Source: Zoogloea sp021286885 (GTDB taxonomy: Bacteria > Pseudomonadota > Gammaproteobacteria > Burkholderiales > Rhodocyclaceae). From it: DNA of 64,000 nt. The stretch is taken from assembly GCF_041915215.1 (NCBI RefSeq), contig NZ_JAYSBV010000009.1; one strand, written 5' to 3'. Positions 9,200 to 17,539 of the stretch are shown piece after piece. The translations under genes and the position numbers were made by a program. The first letter of the stretch is position 1. Every line of letters begins with the position of its first letter. Under the pieces are notes generated by a model. It was not told the DNA's origin. It worked only from the letters and a program-made list of their open reading frames with translations, and made no database searches.

Positions 9200-9853
9200 T
9201 TACTTCAGGGCGTCGAAGGCGCGGTCACGGATTTCCTCGACCTTGCCCAGACCGTGGATCTTGCGGTACTGGGGGGCGTTGGGTTCGCCATTGGCAGCCC
9301 ACTCGGAGTAGTAGGCCACCAGGGGCTCGGTCTGGGCGTGGTACACGTCCAGACGCTTCTTGACGGTTTCTTCCTTGTCGTCGTCGCGCTGGATCAGGGC
9401 CTCGCCGGTCTCGTCGTCCACACCTTCCACCTTGGGCGGGTTGAACTTGACGTGGTAGGTGCGGCCAGAGGCCACGTGCACCCGGCGACCGGACATGCGG
9501 CCGACGATTTCTTCATCGGGCACGTCGATTTCGAGCACGAAGTCGATGGGCACGCCAGCAGCCTTCATGGCTTCGGCCTGGGGGATGGTGCGGGGGAAAC
9601 CATCGAACATGTAGCCAGACTGACAGTCGGCTTCCTTCAGGCGATCCTTCACCAGACCGATGATGATGTCGTCGGACACGAGGCCGCCGGCATCCATCAC
9701 CTTCTTGGCTTCGATGCCCAGCGGGGTGCCTGCCTTGACGGCAGCACGCAGCATGTCACCCGTGGAAATCTGCGGAATACCGAATTTTTCCTTGATGTAG
9801 TTGGCTTGGGTGCCCTTGCCTGCCCCCGGAGGTCCCAGCAGAATCAGACGCAT
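9200..9853 (-). CDS. adk: Adenylate kinase
   Basis: A 217-residue long-form adenylate kinase that interconverts ATP, ADP and AMP. The P-loop is GPPGAGKGTQ at residues 7-16, followed by ISTGDMLRAAVKAGT (AMP binding) and GFPRTIPQAEAM. The LID region GRRVHVASGRTYHVKFNPP lacks zinc cysteines. The start at 9853 puts the P-loop at its normal position and is preceded by GAGGAG. It is the last gene of the exbB-exbD-lpxK-ycaR-kdsB-adk string, separated from kdsB by 131 bp, so it may also have its own promoter. Confidence 0.97.
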   Translation of the reverse strand: MRLILLGPPGAGKGTQANYIKEKFGIPQISTGDMLRAAVKAGTPLGIEAKKVMDAGGLVSDDIIIGLVKDRLKEADCQSGYMFDGFPRTIPQAEAMKAAGVPIDFVLEIDVPDEEIVGRMSGRRVHVASGRTYHVKFNPPKVEGVDDETGEALIQRDDDKEETVKKRLDVYHAQTEPLVAYYSEWAANGEPNAPQYRKIHGLGKVEEIRDRAFDALK

Positions 9854-9898
9854 ACTTCCACTCCTCAGTGTTTTTGTGTGTTGGTGCAACTCAAATTC

Positions 9899-9944
9899 GA
9901 CGTGCCGACGCGTTGACGTATCAAGGTCTGACGTACCGACTCGT
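9899..9944. repeat. Imperfect 15-bp direct repeat upstream of adk
   Basis: GACGTGCCGACGCGT at 9899-9913 and GACGTACCGACTCGT at 9930-9944 match at 13 of 15 positions and are spaced 31 bp apart. They lie in the kdsB-adk gap, directly before adk. They could be a regulator site or decayed repeats. Confidence 0.3.
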
Positions 9945-9984
9945 AAAGCTAACGCCCGCAGCTAACGCGAAACTTACGTACGGC

Positions 9985-10746
9985 TCACGCCGCTGCGAAC
10001 ACCTGCCGAACCCTCTCCAGATCTTCGGCAGTATCCACCCCGCCAGGCGGGGCATGATCCAGGACCATGACCTGGATCGGGAAACCATGGGCCATGGCCC
10101 GCAATTGCTCCAGCGCTTCCCACTGTTCCAGGGGCGACGGGGCGAGGCCCGCGTAGCGCTTCAGGAAGCCAGCCCGGTAGGCGTACAGGCCGATGTGGCG
10201 AAAGGCCGGCAAGCCGGCGGGCAGCACGCTGCGATCCTTGGCAAATTCATCCCGCGCCCAGGGAATCGGCGCCCGGGAAAAATACAGGGCACGCCCCCGG
10301 GCATCCAGCACCACTTTGACGACGTTCGGATTGAAGAACTCTTCGGCGCTGGTAAGCGGGTGGCAGGCGGTGGCGATGGCAGCTTCCCGGTCGGCGGCCA
10401 GAGCGGCGGCGGCGTCGCGGATCAGGGCCGGCGGAATCAGGGGCTCGTCGCCCTGCACATTCACCACCAGCGCGTCATCGTCCCAGCCCAAGCGGGTGGC
10501 CACTTCGGCCAGCCGGTCGGTGCCGGAGGGGTGATCGGGGGAGGTCAGCACCACCTGGGCACCGGCCGCTTGCACCGCTTCGGCGATGCCGGCGTGGTCG
10601 GTGGCCACCCAGACTTCCTCGGCCCCAGCCTCCAGGGCCCGATCCAGCACCCGCAGCACCATGGGGCGCCCGGCGATATCCAGCAGGGGCTTGCCCGGCA
10701 GGCGGCTGCTCGAATGGCGCGCAGGAATGACGATCTTGAAGTTCAT
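9985..10746 (-). CDS. kdsB: 3-deoxy-manno-octulosonate cytidylyltransferase
   Basis: A 253-residue enzyme that makes CMP-Kdo for lipopolysaccharide core synthesis. The nucleotide-binding N terminus FKIVIPARHSSSRLPGKPL, the motif VWVATDHAGIAEAV, and VNVQGDEPLIPP are diagnostic. The ATG at 10746 gives the usual length; the open frame upstream overlaps ycaR and has no homology. It sits 17 bp after ycaR and near lpxK, linking this cluster to lipid A and Kdo assembly. Confidence 0.96.
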   Translation of the reverse strand: MNFKIVIPARHSSSRLPGKPLLDIAGRPMVLRVLDRALEAGAEEVWVATDHAGIAEAVQAAGAQVVLTSPDHPSGTDRLAEVATRLGWDDDALVVNVQGDEPLIPPALIRDAAAALAADREAAIATACHPLTSAEEFFNPNVVKVVLDARGRALYFSRAPIPWARDEFAKDRSVLPAGLPAFRHIGLYAYRAGFLKRYAGLAPSPLEQWEALEQLRAMAHGFPIQVMVLDHAPPGGVDTAEDLERVRQVFAAA

Positions 10747-10763
10747 GGCAGCGCCGCCCATGC

Positions 10764-10952
10764 TCAGCGGGCCTGGGCCAGCTCGTCTTCGGTCAGGGGG
10801 CGGGCTTCTTCTTCCAGCATCACCGGGATGCCATCGCGCACCGGATAGGCCAGGCGTGCGCTCACGCTCCACAGCTCCTGCTTGTCCTTGTGATAGCCGA
10901 GGGGGCCCTTGGTGATGGGGCAAACCAGGATTTCAAGCAGTCGGGGGTCCAT
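10764..10952 (-). CDS. ycaR: Trm112/YcaR family small protein
   Basis: A 62-residue protein of the Trm112-like/UPF0434 family. It starts MDPRLLEILVCPITKGPL and continues with LAYPVRDGIPVMLEEEARPL, the family's two conserved blocks. The gene lies between lpxK and kdsB, its usual place in proteobacteria, and overlaps the end of lpxK by 20 bp. ATG at 10950-10952 is preceded immediately by an in-frame TTG, so the start is almost fixed. The precise function of the bacterial members is not established. Confidence 0.92.
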   Translation of the reverse strand: MDPRLLEILVCPITKGPLGYHKDKQELWSVSARLAYPVRDGIPVMLEEEARPLTEDELAQAR

Positions 10953-11946
10953 CAAGCTTCTCCAGTATCAGATCCACCGCGCCCGGCGCCACCTGGGCCC
11001 GGACCGGCCACACCCAGCACTCGCGGGGTGCGAAAGGCGCGCATTTTACCCCATCCTTCTCGGTCATCAGAAGCACATCACCCTCAGGAAGCACAAGATC
11101 ATCCGGAGTGAAGGCATGATGGTCGGGGAACGGGCGCCGCTCGATGCTCAAACCCAGGCTTTCCAGCTGGCTGAAGAAGCGCTCCGGGCGCCCGATACCG
11201 GCCAGGGCATGGAGCCTGCGCCCAGCCATGCGTGCGGGGCTGCAACGCTCGGTGCGATCCCCCAGCCGTTCGAAATCGCCCCCTTCCAGCCGGAAGGGGA
11301 ACACTGGCACCGGGCCGGCCGCTGCGCGCAAACCATCCGACAAGGCGCCTTGGGCCAGAATCAGATCAGCCTCGGCCAGGCGGGAAGGCGCTTCCCGCAG
11401 GGGGCCGGCGGGTAGGCGCCACAGATTGCCCAGGGTTGCCTCATCCACCACCACCAGCTCCACCTGGCGGGCCAGCCGGTAGTGCTGGAGCCCGTCATCG
11501 GCGATCAGCACATCCACCTCCGGATGGGCCGCCAGCAGGGCCGCGCCTGCCGCGGGGCGATCCCGCCCCACAAACACCGGGCAGCGGGCCCGGCTGGCCA
11601 TCAGCACCGGCTCATCGCCAAAGCGCACCGGGTCGCCATCAGGAGGCACGGCGGCCACGCCCTCGCGGATCTGGCCCCCATAGCCGCGGCTGATGATGCC
11701 CGGGTGGCGCCCCCGGGCGCGCAGGGCCTCCACCAGCCAGAGGGTGGTAGGTGTTTTACCGCTCCCGCCCACGCCGATATTGCCCACCACGATGACAGGC
11801 ACCGGCAGGCGCACCACCTGCAATAGCCCCCAGGCGTACAGGCGACGACGCAGGCCCGCCAGCGCCCCGTACAGGGCCGCCAGGGGCAGGAGTCCTAAAG
11901 CGAAAAACCCCCGCTTCTGCCAGAAGCGGGGGGCTTGATGGGCCAT
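10933..11946 (-). CDS. lpxK: Tetraacyldisaccharide 4'-kinase
   Basis: A 337-residue membrane-associated kinase that phosphorylates the lipid A disaccharide precursor at the 4' position. The P-loop GVGGSGKTPTTLWL lies about 65 residues in, followed by GRHPGIISRGYGG and IADDGLQHYRLARQVELVVVD. An N-terminal hydrophobic stretch (FFALGLLPLAALYGALAG) anchors it to the inner membrane. The ATG at 11946 starts 22 bp after the exbD stop. Confidence 0.95.
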   Translation of the reverse strand: MAHQAPRFWQKRGFFALGLLPLAALYGALAGLRRRLYAWGLLQVVRLPVPVIVVGNIGVGGSGKTPTTLWLVEALRARGRHPGIISRGYGGQIREGVAAVPPDGDPVRFGDEPVLMASRARCPVFVGRDRPAAGAALLAAHPEVDVLIADDGLQHYRLARQVELVVVDEATLGNLWRLPAGPLREAPSRLAEADLILAQGALSDGLRAAAGPVPVFPFRLEGGDFERLGDRTERCSPARMAGRRLHALAGIGRPERFFSQLESLGLSIERRPFPDHHAFTPDDLVLPEGDVLLMTEKDGVKCAPFAPRECWVWPVRAQVAPGAVDLILEKLDGPPTA

Positions 11947-11968
11947 CTCGGGTATCCGTCGGGTGTTG

Positions 11969-12391
11969 TCAGCGCTGGGCCGCCTGGGTGGCAAACGAGA
12001 TATGCACGAGGCCCGCTTGCTGGGCGGCCTGCATCACGTCAATCACCCGTTGGTGGGTGGCCTTGGCGTCGGCATTGATGATGACCACCGGATCCTTGGC
12101 CCCGGCGGGCACCACGGCCTGCATCGCGCTCACAATGGCGCTCAGGCTGGCACCGGGCACCGGCTGCTTGTTCACCACCACATCACCCGAAGCCGTCACG
12201 GCCACATGGACTTCCACCGTTTTATTGTCGGCAGCAGTTGCATCGGCGGTGGGCAGGTTGATGTCCAGCCCGGCAAAGCGGGAGTAGGTGGTGGTCAGCA
12301 TCAGGAAGATGATGATCACCAGCAGCACGTCGATCATCGGGATCAGGTTGATCTCCGGCTCCTCGCGGGAGCGGCCACGGCCAAAGTTCAT
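11969..12391 (-). CDS. exbD: ExbD/TolR family biopolymer transport protein
   Basis: A 140-residue protein with one N-terminal membrane helix (residues about 17-37) containing the conserved aspartate in LIPMIDVLLVIIIFLMLTTT, and a periplasmic C-terminal domain. With ExbB it forms the proton-driven stator complex that energises TonB, or TolA in the Tol variant. It lies 11 bp after exbB. Which energy transducer it serves is not shown here; a TonB-like gene lies about 4 kb away. Confidence 0.9.
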   Translation of the reverse strand: MNFGRGRSREEPEINLIPMIDVLLVIIIFLMLTTTYSRFAGLDINLPTADATAADNKTVEVHVAVTASGDVVVNKQPVPGASLSAIVSAMQAVVPAGAKDPVVIINADAKATHQRVIDVMQAAQQAGLVHISFATQAAQR

Positions 12392-12402
12392 GGCTCAGCC
12401 CC

Positions 12403-13008
12403 TCAGCGCCGGTCGCCGTGCACGACTTCCACCAGGCGCACGGCCTGCTGCTCCATCTCGACCACAAAGCCATCGACGGTGGCCCGGAAGTGGCGCCAGA
12501 AAATCATGCTGGGAATCGCGATCACCAGGCCAAAGCCGGTGTTGTAGAGGGCGATGGAAATCCCGTGGGCCAGCTGCTGGGGGTTGGAGCCACCCGGGGC
12601 CTGGGAGCCGAAAATCTCGATCATGCCCACCACGGTGCCAAACAGACCCATCAGGGGGCTGATGGAGGCGATGGTGCCCAGGGTGGTCAGGAAGCGTTCC
12701 AGATCGTGCACCACGGCGCGGCCGGTTTCCTCGATGGACTCCTTCATCACGTCGCGGGGGCTGCGCACATTGCGCAGGCCGGCGGCCAGCACGCGGCCCA
12801 GGGGAGACGTCATGGCGACCCGGTTGATCATTTCGGGGCTGGTGCCGCTCTGGCGCCACTCGCTCACTACCTTGTCGAGCAAGCCTTCGGGCAACACCTT
12901 GGCCCGGCGCAGGGTGAGCAGACGTTCAATGATCAGCGCTACTGCCACGATGGAAGCAAACATCAGCGGCCAGATGGGCCAGCCGGCGGCCTGGAGAATG
13001 GCGAACAC
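12403..13008 (-). CDS. exbB: MotA/TolQ/ExbB family proton channel protein
   Basis: A 201-residue inner membrane protein with three predicted helices: near residues 10-30, and a pair at about 110-130 and 150-170. The loop and helix sequence TLGTIASISPLMGLFGTVVGM followed by GISIALYNTGFGLVIAIPSM is the conserved MotA/TolQ/ExbB core. The start is GTG at 13006-13008 with AGGAG in front. It is first in the run that continues through exbD, lpxK, ycaR, kdsB and adk. Confidence 0.92.
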   Translation of the reverse strand: MFAILQAAGWPIWPLMFASIVAVALIIERLLTLRRAKVLPEGLLDKVVSEWRQSGTSPEMINRVAMTSPLGRVLAAGLRNVRSPRDVMKESIEETGRAVVHDLERFLTTLGTIASISPLMGLFGTVVGMIEIFGSQAPGGSNPQQLAHGISIALYNTGFGLVIAIPSMIFWRHFRATVDGFVVEMEQQAVRLVEVVHGDRR

Positions 13009-13088
13009 GCAGGGACTCCTGAGAATCAGACGAAGCCCATGACTCTAACCTGACCCATCTTGGATAGCAACACGGCGCCCGCCGCAGA

Positions 13089-13121
13089 CAATCCACAAAA
13101 TCTGTGGATAAGTCTGTGGAT
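13089..13121. promoter_or_regulatory. Cluster of DnaA-box-like sequences
   Basis: The 298-bp gap between divergent exbB and xseA contains an exact DnaA box on the minus strand (TGTGGATAA at 13103-13111). A TGTGGATCG lies 3 bp further on, and an ATCCACA core on the opposite strand lies just before it. An AT-rich stretch (about 13150-13260) follows. No oriC genes are near, so a regulatory or titration role is more likely than an origin. Confidence 0.45.
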
Positions 13122-13306
13122 CGAATGCAAATGGAGCCGCTAAGCTACCAGTTCATAAGGCTTTTCCTTACTCGGATCAAAAATTAAGCTAATCCTACAA
13201 CCCTTAAAAATCAACAACTTGGATATTTTTTGCGGCGTCAAGGGGCGGCAGAAAGTTTTTTCTTGTCAAGGGGCTTACGGTGTGGATTCCGCTAAAATCC
13301 GCTTAC

Positions 13307-14695
13307 ATGAACCCGCAAAATTTTTTCAGCGAAGTCAAGCCCGGCCAAGTGGTCAGCGTTTCCTGGCTCAACCGGGCCGCCCGGGAAACCCTGGAACGCA
13401 GCTTCCCCCTGCTCTGGGTGGGGGGCGAGGTCTCCACCCTCACCCGGGCCAGCTCCGGTCACGTGTATTTCACCCTCAAGGACGATCAAGCCCAGATCCG
13501 CTGCACCATGTGGCGTAGCAAGGCCCAGCTCCTGCCCTTCAAGCTCGAACACGGGATGCAGGTGGAAGTGCGGGGCCTGGTGGGGCTCTACGAGGCCCGG
13601 GGTGACTACCAGCTCAACGTCGAAAGCATCCGCCAGGCGGGAGTGGGCAATCTGTTCGAGGCCTTCCTGCGCCTCAAGGCCCGGCTCCAGGCCGAGGGCG
13701 TGTTCGATGCGGCCCTCAAGCGCCCCCTGCCCCGCTACCCCCGCGCCCTGGCGGTCATCACCTCGGCCCAGGCAGCCGCCTGGCACGACGTACAAGCCGC
13801 CCTCGCCCGGCGCGCCCCCCATCTGCCCATCCACCTCTACCCCGCCCTGGTGCAGGGCCCCCAGGCCCCGGCCCGGCTCATCGCGGCCCTCAATCAGGCT
13901 GGGCAGGATGCGGCCCGGCTGGGCCATGAAGTGATCCTGCTGGTGCGCGGCGGCGGCAGTCTGGAAGACCTGGCCGCCTTCAACGACGAAGCCCTCGCCC
14001 GGGCCATCCGCGCCTGCCCTCTGCCCGTGGTGGTGGGCGTGGGCCATGAAAGCGACGTGAGCATCGCCGATTTTGCGGCCGACCTGCGGGCTGCCACCCC
14101 CACCGCCGCCGCCGAGCTGGTGAGTGCCGGCTTTGCCGAACTGCACGAACGCCTGGATCAGCTGGAATTCCGGCTCCAGCGGGCCATGCAGCGCCGGGTG
14201 GAACACGCCGCCCAGCGCGTAGACCGGGCCGCCCTGCGCCTGCAGCATCCCCGCGCCCGGCTCCAGCAGGCCGGCGAACGCCTCGAACGCCTGGCCCAGC
14301 GCCTGCGCCAGTACCCGGCCCGCAGCCTGGAACGCCAGAAAAGCCGCCTCGCCACCCTCGCCCTGCGCCTGGCCAATCGCCGCCCCGATATTCCCCAGGC
14401 CTGGCACCGGCTGGCGGATCTGGAGCGACGTCTCACCCGGGCTGGCCAACAGCGCGTCCAGCAACACCGCCAGCACCTGGACGCCCTCGCCCAGCACCTG
14501 GCCCACCTGGACCCGAAGGGCGTGCTGGCCCGGGGCTACAGCATCACCCTGGACGCCCAAGGCCAAATCGTGCGCGACATCCAGCAGCTCGCCCCCGGCT
14601 CCCGGGTGGCGCTGGAATTCCACCAGGGGCGCGCCGAAGCCCGCATCGAAGCCCTGCACCCAGACACACCTAAACAGGATTCCCTCAAGCCCTAG
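13307..14695 (+). CDS. xseA: Exodeoxyribonuclease VII large subunit
   Basis: A 462-residue large subunit of exonuclease VII, a single-strand DNA nuclease. The N-terminal OB-fold shows LWVGGEVSTLTRASSGHVYF and TLKDDQAQIRCTMWR. The catalytic domain carries ALAVITSAQAAAWHDV, RGGGSLEDLAAFNDEALARA and VGVGHESDVSIADFAADLRA. A long coiled-coil region follows, and the C-terminal motif is VLARGYSITLD. The start at 13307 (MNPQNFF) fits the family; an in-frame ATG 27 bases upstream lacks a better context. Confidence 0.96.
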   Translation: MNPQNFFSEVKPGQVVSVSWLNRAARETLERSFPLLWVGGEVSTLTRASSGHVYFTLKDDQAQIRCTMWRSKAQLLPFKLEHGMQVEVRGLVGLYEARGDYQLNVESIRQAGVGNLFEAFLRLKARLQAEGVFDAALKRPLPRYPRALAVITSAQAAAWHDVQAALARRAPHLPIHLYPALVQGPQAPARLIAALNQAGQDAARLGHEVILLVRGGGSLEDLAAFNDEALARAIRACPLPVVVGVGHESDVSIADFAADLRAATPTAAAELVSAGFAELHERLDQLEFRLQRAMQRRVEHAAQRVDRAALRLQHPRARLQQAGERLERLAQRLRQYPARSLERQKSRLATLALRLANRRPDIPQAWHRLADLERRLTRAGQQRVQQHRQHLDALAQHLAHLDPKGVLARGYSITLDAQGQIVRDIQQLAPGSRVALEFHQGRAEARIEALHPDTPKQDSLKP

Positions 14696-14798
14696 TTGCG
14701 GTGCAAAATGGCGCCCGCAGCCCATTTTGCCCATCCAAACCGGATCGGGCAGAGGCTTCGCCACAACACGCGTACAATAACCATTTTGCGAATGTGGA

Positions 14799-14828
14799 TT
14801 GTGCTTAAAGTCGATTCCCGACTAGAAT
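14799..14828 (+). promoter_or_regulatory. Likely sigma-70 promoter of sodB
   Basis: A -35-like TTGTGC at 14799-14804 and a -10-like TAGAAT at 14823-14828 are separated by 18 bp, about 40 bp before the sodB start codon. An inverted repeat lies over the -10 box (see next entry). Confidence 0.55.
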
Positions 14829-14839
14829 AGTCGGGCAAT
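14814..14839 (+). promoter_or_regulatory. IscR/Rrf2-type operator candidate over the sodB -10 box
   Basis: A perfect 8-bp inverted repeat, CCCGACTA-GAA-TAGTCGGG (14817-14835), is flanked by ATT and CAAT. It closely follows the published type 1 IscR consensus, which has GACT and AGTC half-sites with a short AT-rich centre and C/G-rich flanks. It contains the proposed -10 hexamer, so binding would be expected to repress sodB. Confidence 0.6.
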
Positions 14840-14869
14840 TCCAAAACAAACCCCCTTGGAGAAAACAAC

Positions 14870-15457
14870 ATGGCCTTTACCCTGCCTGAACTGCCCTACG
14901 CCAAGAACGCCCTGGCTCCCCACATCTCCGAAGAAACCCTGGAATTCCACTACGGCAAGCACCACAACGCCTACGTGGTCAACCTGAACAACCTGATCCC
15001 CGGCACCGAATACGAAGCCCTCTCCCTCGAAGAGATCATCAAGAAGGCCCCCGCCGGTGGCGTCTACAACAACGCCGCCCAGATCTGGAACCACACCTTC
15101 TTCTGGAGCTCCATGAAGCCGAACGGCGGCGGCGCTCCCACCGGCGCCCTGGCTGATGCCATCAACGCCAAGTGGGGCTCCTTCGAAGAGTTCAAGAAGG
15201 CCTTCCAAGCTTCCGCCGTGGGCAACTTCGGCTCCGGCTGGACCTGGCTGGTCAAGAAGGCCGACGGCAGCGTCGACATCGTCAACATGGGCGCCGCCGG
15301 TACCCCCCTGACCACTGGCGACACCGCCCTGCTGACCATCGACGTGTGGGAACACGCCTACTACATCGACTACCGTAACCTGCGCCCCAAGTTCGTGGAA
15401 ACCTTCCTGAACAGCCTGGCCAACTGGGACTTCGCCGCTGCCAACTTCGCAGCCTGA
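14870..15457 (+). CDS. sodB: Superoxide dismutase, iron type
   Basis: A 195-residue cytoplasmic superoxide dismutase. Metal ligands are visible at His27 (FHYGKHH), His75 (QIWNHTFFW), Asp158 and His162 (IDVWEHAYYIDY). Glutamine 71, just before the second ligand, is the position used by Fe-type enzymes, while Mn-type enzymes usually place the active-site Gln elsewhere. Length and the start MAFTLPELPYAKNAL match proteobacterial SodB. GGAG precedes the ATG, and a terminator follows the gene, so it is probably a single-gene unit. Confidence 0.96.
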   Translation: MAFTLPELPYAKNALAPHISEETLEFHYGKHHNAYVVNLNNLIPGTEYEALSLEEIIKKAPAGGVYNNAAQIWNHTFFWSSMKPNGGGAPTGALADAINAKWGSFEEFKKAFQASAVGNFGSGWTWLVKKADGSVDIVNMGAAGTPLTTGDTALLTIDVWEHAYYIDYRNLRPKFVETFLNSLANWDFAAANFAA

Positions 15458-15498
15458 GCCCCGTGCGCTGCCTGACAGCGCCCGCGTAGCCGTGCAGT

Positions 15499-15536
15499 AA
15501 AGCCGAAAGCCGGGGACATCCCGGCTTTCGGCTTTT
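15499..15536 (+). terminator. Rho-independent terminator of sodB
   Basis: A 14-bp perfect stem (15501-15514 with 15520-15533) extended by two A-T pairs, loop GACAT, followed by a short T-run. It lies about 40 bp after the sodB stop. Confidence 0.85.
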
Positions 15537-15723
15537 GGAGCGCTGCCTTTGAACGACGGCAAGACCGCCCCATCCCGGGCCATAGACCCTTCCCGGCAAA
15601 AAGCAAAACCCAAACAGCTTCTTCAGTTCGCAACTTTTCTTCCGTAAAGCAGCCACACGGCGGGCCTAGACTGTTCCCGTCATAAAGCAGGTGCAGCCCG
15701 CTAGGCCGCAGGAAGGATTCATC

Positions 15724-16380
15724 ATGGAACACAGCGTTCTCATCGTGCCGGGCTTTCACGGGAGTGAAGAAGCCCACTGGCAGAGCTGGCTTGAGGGGCA
15801 GTTGGCAAACGCCCGGCGGATTGAAGGGGTGGATTGGGAGCAGCCGGCCCTCCTGCCTTGGGTACGCCAGATTCTGCTGACCATCGACGAGGCGCCGGGT
15901 ACGGTGTGGATCGTGGCCCACAGCTTCGGCTGCCTGGCGAGCGTATTTGCCGCCCGGGACCGACTGCACCGATTGGGAGGGCTGATGCTGGTGGCGCCGG
16001 CTGATCCGGAGCGTTTCTCGCCCCTGGGGGTACGCAACAACAACGATCACCCGGAGGAAGACAGCCTGTCCGGCTGGCTGCCCCATGAGCCCCTGGGCAT
16101 TCCCACCCTGGTGGTGGCCAGCACCAATGATCCCAAGGTAAAGCTCTCCACCTCAGCCTACTGGGCCAGCGCCTGGGGGAGCCACTTCGAACCGCTCATC
16201 AATGCTGGCCACATCAACACCGAAGCCGGCTTTGGCCCCTGGCCCAAGGGCTTGCAGCTCCTGCGCCAGCTCCAGGCCAGCCATCTGGGGGCCAGCTGCG
16301 AAACCCGCGACACCAGCCCTGGCGGCAAATCCCGGGCCCGGATTCCCCTGGCTCGCTGGAACCCATGCACGCCCCAGTAA
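15724..16380 (+). CDS. RBBP9/YdeN-type serine hydrolase
   Basis: A 218-residue small alpha/beta hydrolase. It opens with VLIVPGFHGSEEAHWQSWLE, has the nucleophile elbow AHSFGCLAS, an acidic residue in VASTNDPKV, and the histidine in NAGHINTEAGFGPWPKG, all typical of RBBP9-like hydrolases. The ATG at 15724 follows AGGAAGG. The last 30 or so residues (rich in Arg, Ser and Pro) extend beyond the usual fold. No signal peptide is present and the substrate is unknown. Confidence 0.85.
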   Translation: MEHSVLIVPGFHGSEEAHWQSWLEGQLANARRIEGVDWEQPALLPWVRQILLTIDEAPGTVWIVAHSFGCLASVFAARDRLHRLGGLMLVAPADPERFSPLGVRNNNDHPEEDSLSGWLPHEPLGIPTLVVASTNDPKVKLSTSAYWASAWGSHFEPLINAGHINTEAGFGPWPKGLQLLRQLQASHLGASCETRDTSPGGKSRARIPLARWNPCTPQ

Positions 16381-16466
16381 AACCGCCCGGGGCTCCCGGC
16401 GGGAAATCTTGTTCAAAACTGTAAAAACCCGCACCTGGAGTCCGACGGGCGTCTAAAATCCCCGCG

Positions 16467-17336
16467 ATGCACGCGCTGGAATTCAAGCCCCCGACCCGCC
16501 CGCTGTTTCTGGCCCTGGCGGTTTCCCTCCTGATCCATGGCCTGTTGCTGAGCCTTCGGCTCCAGCAGCAAGCCCCCGTGCGTCCACCGGCCAACAGCGG
16601 CATGGACGCCCGCCTCGAACTTGCCCGCCCGGCCCGAGCTGCCCCTCCGCCCGTCGCCCAGAGCAAACCCCAGGCGCCACGCCATGAAACCCGCCCAGCC
16701 CAGACCCCCACGCCCCGGGTGTTGACGGCCCGCCAACCGTCCCCAACGCAGGCCCCCACCGTACCGCCGGCCAACTGGAGCATCGCCCAGAAGCAGGAAA
16801 TGGATAATTTCCTGAACGATCTGAGCGCCGAGCAGAAACGCCCCCAACCCAACCTGGCCGAGCGCTCCATGGCCATGGCCCGGGAGGTGAGCCGGGAGGT
16901 GGGCCGGGAAATGGGCCAGAATGAAGCCCGGCGCAACAGCCAGGGCGGCGGCGCAGCGCTGGTGGAACGCATCCCCAACAGCCCGGAGCTCGACCCCTTC
17001 AGCCTCGAAATGTATATGGATGCGCTGGTCAAAAAGCTCAACCGGAGCGCCAGCTTCGTGCGCAACGACCCGCGCAGCCGGGGCGTGCAGAGCGCGGCGA
17101 TTCAGGTGCGCATCAACCCCGATGGCAGCCTGAAAAGCTTTGAAGTGGTGCGCACCGGCGACCAGCGGGAAGAGATCGAATTCGTCAAGAGCGTGGTGGA
17201 ACGCGCCATTCCCTTCGCCAGCTTCCCGGCAGATCTGGTCCAATCAGCCCGCAGCCTGGGCCTCATGATCTGTATTCAGCCTGCTGGCAGCGGTGGCGGC
17301 TTTGGCTTTACCCGACGCTCGTCGGGGGGCTGCTAG
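16467..17336 (+). CDS. TonB-like energy transducer / TonB C-terminal domain protein
   Basis: A 289-residue protein with an N-terminal membrane anchor (residues about 12-30), a proline-rich periplasmic stretch at about 35-110, and a C-terminal region from about 170 that resembles the TonB/TolA C-terminal domain (IQVRINPDGSLKSFEVVRTG and VVERAIPFASFPADL). It could couple ExbBD to an outer-membrane receptor or act in a TolA-like role. It is a lone gene downstream of the hydrolase by 86 bp, and no receptor gene is close. Confidence 0.72.
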   Translation: MHALEFKPPTRPLFLALAVSLLIHGLLLSLRLQQQAPVRPPANSGMDARLELARPARAAPPPVAQSKPQAPRHETRPAQTPTPRVLTARQPSPTQAPTVPPANWSIAQKQEMDNFLNDLSAEQKRPQPNLAERSMAMAREVSREVGREMGQNEARRNSQGGGAALVERIPNSPELDPFSLEMYMDALVKKLNRSASFVRNDPRSRGVQSAAIQVRINPDGSLKSFEVVRTGDQREEIEFVKSVVERAIPFASFPADLVQSARSLGLMICIQPAGSGGGFGFTRRSSGGC

Positions 17337-17496
17337 CCCTTCATCACCACTTAACCGAACCCTGACGCATGACGACCTTCAGGCAAGACTCGTGGGCCTT
17401 GCCTGATTTTCTTGTTTCTATCAAAACAGTCATTTAAAGCAAGCGTCGTTGTCTATCGCCCCCCCTGAATCACCAGGGTTCCCTTTACTATACCGT

Positions 17497-17539
17497 TTGC
17501 AAAGCAGCACTCTTGTAGATATATTAGAAATATCTAATA
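17497..17539 (+). promoter_or_regulatory. Promoter of the flavoprotein gene with an overlapping operator
   Basis: A strong promoter is visible: TTGCAA (17497-17502), a 17-bp spacer, then TATATT (17520-17525). An AT-rich inverted repeat TATTAGA-AATA-TCTAATA (17522-17528 and 17533-17539) overlaps the -10 box, and a second dyad AGATAT/ATATCT is nested with it. This is the layout of a repressor-controlled promoter. ArsR-family sulfide sensors use AT-rich dyads of this kind, but the binder is not identified. Confidence 0.6.

Noticed and set aside
13089..13260. A replication origin near xseA
   Set aside because: Only one exact DnaA box, and no dnaA, dnaN, gidA or parAB genes nearby.
13292..14764. 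490-residue minus-strand frame over xseA
   Set aside because: It is the antisense of a recognised xseA with no protein-like motifs.
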